Part shown: piece by piece, positions 61,261-64,000 of the stretch
How positions within the stretch are numbered: the stretch's first letter is position 1
Layout of the letters: each line of letters starts with the position of its first letter
From: Caulobacteraceae bacterium
GTDB lineage: Bacteria > Pseudomonadota > Alphaproteobacteria > Caulobacterales > Caulobacteraceae
Assembly: GCA_947475465.1 (NCBI GenBank)
Contig: CANJLK010000002.1
Span: 62,001 to 126,000, forward strand
Length of the DNA stretch: 64,000 nucleotides
Direction of reading: 5' to 3'
Translations under genes and position numbers: made by a program
Notes under the pieces: model-generated
Seen by the model: the letters and a program-made list of their open reading frames with translations, nothing else
The model's database searches: none
What the model was told of the DNA's origin: nothing

Positions 61261-62895
61261 CTAGGCAGCCCCGGCCCCGACCCCGCCGAAGCTCGCTGAC
61301 GACGCCCGGCGCCAGTTGGCGGCGTAGAAGCCGTCCTGGCAGTTGCCGTCGACCAGTTCGCCCGGCGCCAGGAAAGTGTGCAGCTGGTCGAACTGCTTGA
61401 TCTCGGTGGCGCTGATCCGGCGCACCAGGTGATGCGGCTCAAGGTCGTCGGGGTGCTCCAGCCCGGTCGCGGCCAGCATGTCTGAGAGCGCCTTCAGGGT
61501 CTGGCGGTGGAAGTTGTAGACCCGCTCGGCCTTGTCCGGGACCACCAGCGCACGCTGGCGCAGCCTGTCCTGGGTGGCGACGCCGGTGGGGCAGCGGTTG
61601 GTGTTGCAGCTCACCGACTGGACGCAGCCCACCGCGAACATGAACCCCCGCGCCGCGTTGGCCCAGTCGGCGCCGATGGCCAGGACGCTGGCGATGTCGA
61701 AGGCGCTGACGATCTTGCCCGCCACGCCGATCCGCATCCGGTCGCGCAGGCCCGCGCCGACGAGCGTGTTGTGCGCCAGCAGCAAGCCTTCGCGCATGGG
61801 CGCGCCGATGTGGTCGCTGAACTCGGTGGGCGCAGCGCCTGTCCCGCCCTCAGCGCCGTCGATGACGATGAAGTCGGGGGTGACGCCGGTCTCCAGCATC
61901 GCCTTGACGATTCCCATGAACTCCCAGGGCAGGCCGATGCACAGCTTGAATCCGACGGGCTTGCCGCCCGAGAGCGTCCGCAACTGGGTGATGAAGGCCA
62001 TCATCTCGAGCGGCGTCGAAAAGGCGCTGTGGCGGGCGGGCGAGATACAGTCCTGGCCCATCGGCACGCCCCGGGTCGCGGCGATCTCCGGGGTCACCTT
62101 GGCGGCAGGCAGAATGCCCCCGTGGCCCGGCTTGGCGCCCTGGCTGAGCTTGATCTCAATCATCTTCACCTGCTCGAGGCGCGCCTGTTGGGCGAACCGC
62201 TCCGGGTCGAAATGGCCGTCGTCGGTGCGGCAGCCGAAATAGCCGCTGGCCACCTCCCAGACGATGTCGCCGCCCATCTCCAGGTGATAGGGCGAGATAC
62301 TCCCCTCGCCCGTGTCGTGGCTGAAGCCACCCTTCTTCGCCCCCGCGTTCAGGGCGCGGATAGCGTTGGCGCTGAGCGAGCCGAAACTCATCGCCGAGAT
62401 GTTGAACACCGACGCCGAATAGGGCCGCTGGCATTGCGGCCCGCCAATGGTGATGCGGAAGCTCGCGGGATCGGCCGGCCTGGCCGGGGCGGCGGAGTGG
62501 CCGACAAACTCATAGCCGTTGCGGTAGACGTCCAGCAGGGTGCCGAACGGGTGCTCGCCCGCCTCCCCCTTGGCCCGCTGATAGACGAGCGAGCGCTGGC
62601 TGCGGGAAAAGGGCGCGGCGTCCTCATCGGCCTCGATCAGGTACTGGCGGATTTCCGGGCGCACGAATTCGGCCATCCACCGGATGTGGCCGATGACGGG
62701 ATAGTTCCTCTGGATCGAATGACGCCGCTGCAGGAGATCGAAGACGCCAAGCAGGGACAGGGCCCCGAATACGGCGGCCGCGACCCAGGCCGAGGGCAGG
62801 ACGGGCCGGATGGCCAGGCTGAGGGCCGTGAGGAACAGACACAGCAGGAAGGCCGTATACCGGCCCGGCGGCCCGAACATTCCTGCAATCTTCAT
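61261..62895 (-). CDS. FMN-binding glutamate synthase family protein
   Basis: A 544-residue protein with two N-terminal membrane segments (about residues 12-50) followed by the FMN-binding TIM-barrel domain of glutamate synthase (SAMSFGSLSANAIRALN; GAKPGHGGILPAAKVTPEIA; IVIDGAEGGTGAAPTEFSDHIG). The cluster motif C-x5-C-x4-C (CVQSVSCNTNRCPTG) is present. There is no glutaminase domain, so this is not the classic GltB; the reaction is uncertain. ATG 62895 has AGGGA 6 nt upstream on the minus strand. Confidence 0.9.
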   Translation of the reverse strand: MKIAGMFGPPGRYTAFLLCLFLTALSLAIRPVLPSAWVAAAVFGALSLLGVFDLLQRRHSIQRNYPVIGHIRWMAEFVRPEIRQYLIEADEDAAPFSRSQRSLVYQRAKGEAGEHPFGTLLDVYRNGYEFVGHSAAPARPADPASFRITIGGPQCQRPYSASVFNISAMSFGSLSANAIRALNAGAKKGGFSHDTGEGSISPYHLEMGGDIVWEVASGYFGCRTDDGHFDPERFAQQARLEQVKMIEIKLSQGAKPGHGGILPAAKVTPEIAATRGVPMGQDCISPARHSAFSTPLEMMAFITQLRTLSGGKPVGFKLCIGLPWEFMGIVKAMLETGVTPDFIVIDGAEGGTGAAPTEFSDHIGAPMREGLLLAHNTLVGAGLRDRMRIGVAGKIVSAFDIASVLAIGADWANAARGFMFAVGCVQSVSCNTNRCPTGVATQDRLRQRALVVPDKAERVYNFHRQTLKALSDMLAATGLEHPDDLEPHHLVRRISATEIKQFDQLHTFLAPGELVDGNCQDGFYAANWRRASSASFGGVGAGAA

Positions 62896-62990
62896 GTGCC
62901 ATCCCTGGGTCTGTCGAACGAAACGCCAAACTGCGCGTATGGGTTGGCCGGCGGCGGCCAAGGGCCTCAAGACCAAGGAACCTGCGTTCA

Positions 62991-63719
62991 ATGACCTATT
63001 GCCTGGGAATACGCCTGCCCGCGGGTCTGGTGCTAGCGGCGGATTCGCGATCCAACGCCGGCGTCGACCAGGTTGAGCAGGTCCGCAAGCTGGCCCTGAT
63101 CACCGTGCCGGACGAGCGCGTGATCGCCATCCTGTCGGCCGGCAACCTCGCCACCACCCAGGCCGTGGTCACCATGCTGCGGGAAGCCGCCGGCCGGGGC
63201 GACGCCGCCAGCGACCTTCATTCGGCGGCCACCATGTTCGAGGCCGCCGGGATTGTCGGCGCGGCGCTGCGCCAGGTGCTGGCCCGGGATGCGGCCTTCG
63301 TGAAACCCTACGGAGACCCCACCGCGGGGTTCCTGGTGGGCGGTCAGATAAAGGGCGAGACGCCGCGGCTGTTCCAGGTCTATGCGGCGGGCAATTTCGT
63401 GGAGGCCACCGACCGGGCGCCCTTCCTGCAGATCGGCGAGACGAAGTACGGCAAGCCGATCCTCGATCGAGCGCTGACCCTGACAACCACCCTCGATGAG
63501 GCGGCCAAGCTGGCACTGCTATCCTTCGACGCCACCATGCGCAGCAACCTCTCGGTCGGCCTGCCGATCGATCTTCTGCGCTACCCGGCCGACAGTTTCT
63601 CGGTGGCGAACCTGCTCACCCTGGAAGAGCACAACGCCTATTGGCGCGAACTGCGGCAGGCCTATGCCGCTGGCCTGGCCTCGCTTGTCGCGGGCCTGCT
63701 GCCGCCGCCTGCGGGCTAG
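62991..63719 (+). CDS. Anbu-type proteasome-like peptidase
   Basis: A 242-residue Ntn-fold protease of the Anbu family, ancestral relatives of proteasome beta subunits. After Met removal Thr2 is the nucleophile; D18 (LAADSRSN) and K33 (VRKLALI) complete the active site. The N-terminus MTYCLGIRLPAGLVLAADSRSNAGVDQ is the family signature. Anbu genes usually travel with an alpha-E protein, an ATP-grasp protein and a transglutaminase-like protein; none is visible here. Divergent from the glutamate synthase-like gene. Confidence 0.92.
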   Translation: MTYCLGIRLPAGLVLAADSRSNAGVDQVEQVRKLALITVPDERVIAILSAGNLATTQAVVTMLREAAGRGDAASDLHSAATMFEAAGIVGAALRQVLARDAAFVKPYGDPTAGFLVGGQIKGETPRLFQVYAAGNFVEATDRAPFLQIGETKYGKPILDRALTLTTTLDEAAKLALLSFDATMRSNLSVGLPIDLLRYPADSFSVANLLTLEEHNAYWRELRQAYAAGLASLVAGLLPPPAG

Positions 63720-63734
63720 GGTGGTTCCACGCAG

Positions 63735-64000
63735 TCAGGTTGCGTAACGCGTCAGATTTCGCTTTGGCAGATGGGGCGCATTGGTGGCCATGAAGGTCAG
63801 CATGAAGAGGATCAGATCCTCCTCGTCGCGGACCTCAAGCTGCCATTCCTCGCCGTCCCAGAACTTGGACGGGTTCTCCTTGAGGAGTTCGGTCGACAGC
63901 AGGACCGCCTGGATGCGCGCGGCCTCCAGGTCGGCGAACTCGTGACCGACCTCATCGCGGATGTATTCGCCATCCCTGACGTCGAAGAAATAACGCGGCA
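63735..64000 (-). CDS. DUF6894 family protein (cut at window edge by one base)
   Basis: An open minus-strand frame from the right edge to a TGA at 63735-63737. It reads PRYFFDVRDGEYIRDEVGHEFADLEAARIQA near its start, the DUF6894 signature of small proteins of unknown function. The last window bases read TG on the minus strand, so the ATG's first base probably lies at 64001. The complete protein would be 88 residues. Convergent with the Anbu gene. Confidence 0.8.
   Translation of the reverse strand, partial: PRYFFDVRDGEYIRDEVGHEFADLEAARIQAVLLSTELLKENPSKFWDGEEWQLEVRDEEDLILFMLTFMATNAPHLPKRNLTRYAT

Overview
The window looks like a chromosomal segment of a GC-rich alphaproteobacterium of the order Caulobacterales, probably Phenylobacterium or Caulobacter. 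The genus is inferred from gene content, not from a search. Pointers are a fliX gene divergent from flgI, a DipM-type LysM/LytM division protein, a one-cysteine DksA, a LexA box of the alphaproteobacterial GTTC-N7-GTTC form before uvrA, and the order nagZ-scpA-scpB-tatABC-serS-surE-pcm. There is no rRNA, CRISPR array, insertion sequence or intact prophage; one tRNA-Val is present.

Layout. 1-5.0 kb: start of an ATM1-type ABC exporter, a lipoprotein, a LOG-family nucleotide hydrolase, NAD synthetase and dksA. 5.0-8.0 kb: flagellar locus with fliX on the minus strand and flgI, a rod-binding protein and a FlbY-type gene on the plus strand; a sigma-54 promoter candidate and a CtrA half-site lie between them. 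8.1-11.1 kb: exported M19 dipeptidase, exported nucleoside phosphorylase-like protein and a PEP-CTERM protein. 11.2-17.5 kb: uvrA, two paralogous membrane proteins and trmFO. 17.5-25.2 kb: relatives of complex I assembly factors, a PuuD-like membrane protein, secF-secD-yajC, a DUF815 ATPase and dipM. 25.3-33.3 kb: pcm-surE, serS, tatC-tatB-tatA, scpB-scpA-nagZ and a SPOR protein, mostly with 4-nt stop/start overlaps. 33.5-38.8 kb: dGTPase-like gene, ErpA-type Fe-S carrier, secreted prolyl oligopeptidase, exonuclease III and a conserved hypothetical protein.

38.8-54.9 kb: ilvD, a large TonB-dependent receptor, glutathione peroxidase, a Gfo/Idh/MocA oxidoreductase, an RNase H-like hypothetical, a MATE transporter, class II DAHP synthase, then glmU-rpiA-gor-O-antigen ligase. 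55.0-56.1 kb: tRNA-Val(CAC) followed by a looser stretch with a small secreted protein and a probable gene remnant; this is the most accessory-looking part. 56.1-61.3 kb: a likely transport/degradation unit made of a TonB receptor, an exported S45 acylase and a small secreted protein. 61.3-64.0 kb: an FMN glutamate synthase-like protein, an Anbu proteasome-like protease without its usual neighbours, and a DUF6894 gene cut at the right edge.

Most of the window is housekeeping: export (Sec, Tat), envelope and division (DipM, SPOR, NagZ, GlmU), chromosome segregation (ScpAB), repair (UvrA, Xth) and motility. The less ordinary parts are the acylase unit, the orphan Anbu gene, the PEP-CTERM protein with its repeated FNPQPxPPGD motif, the palindrome before nadE and the tRNA-adjacent remnant.
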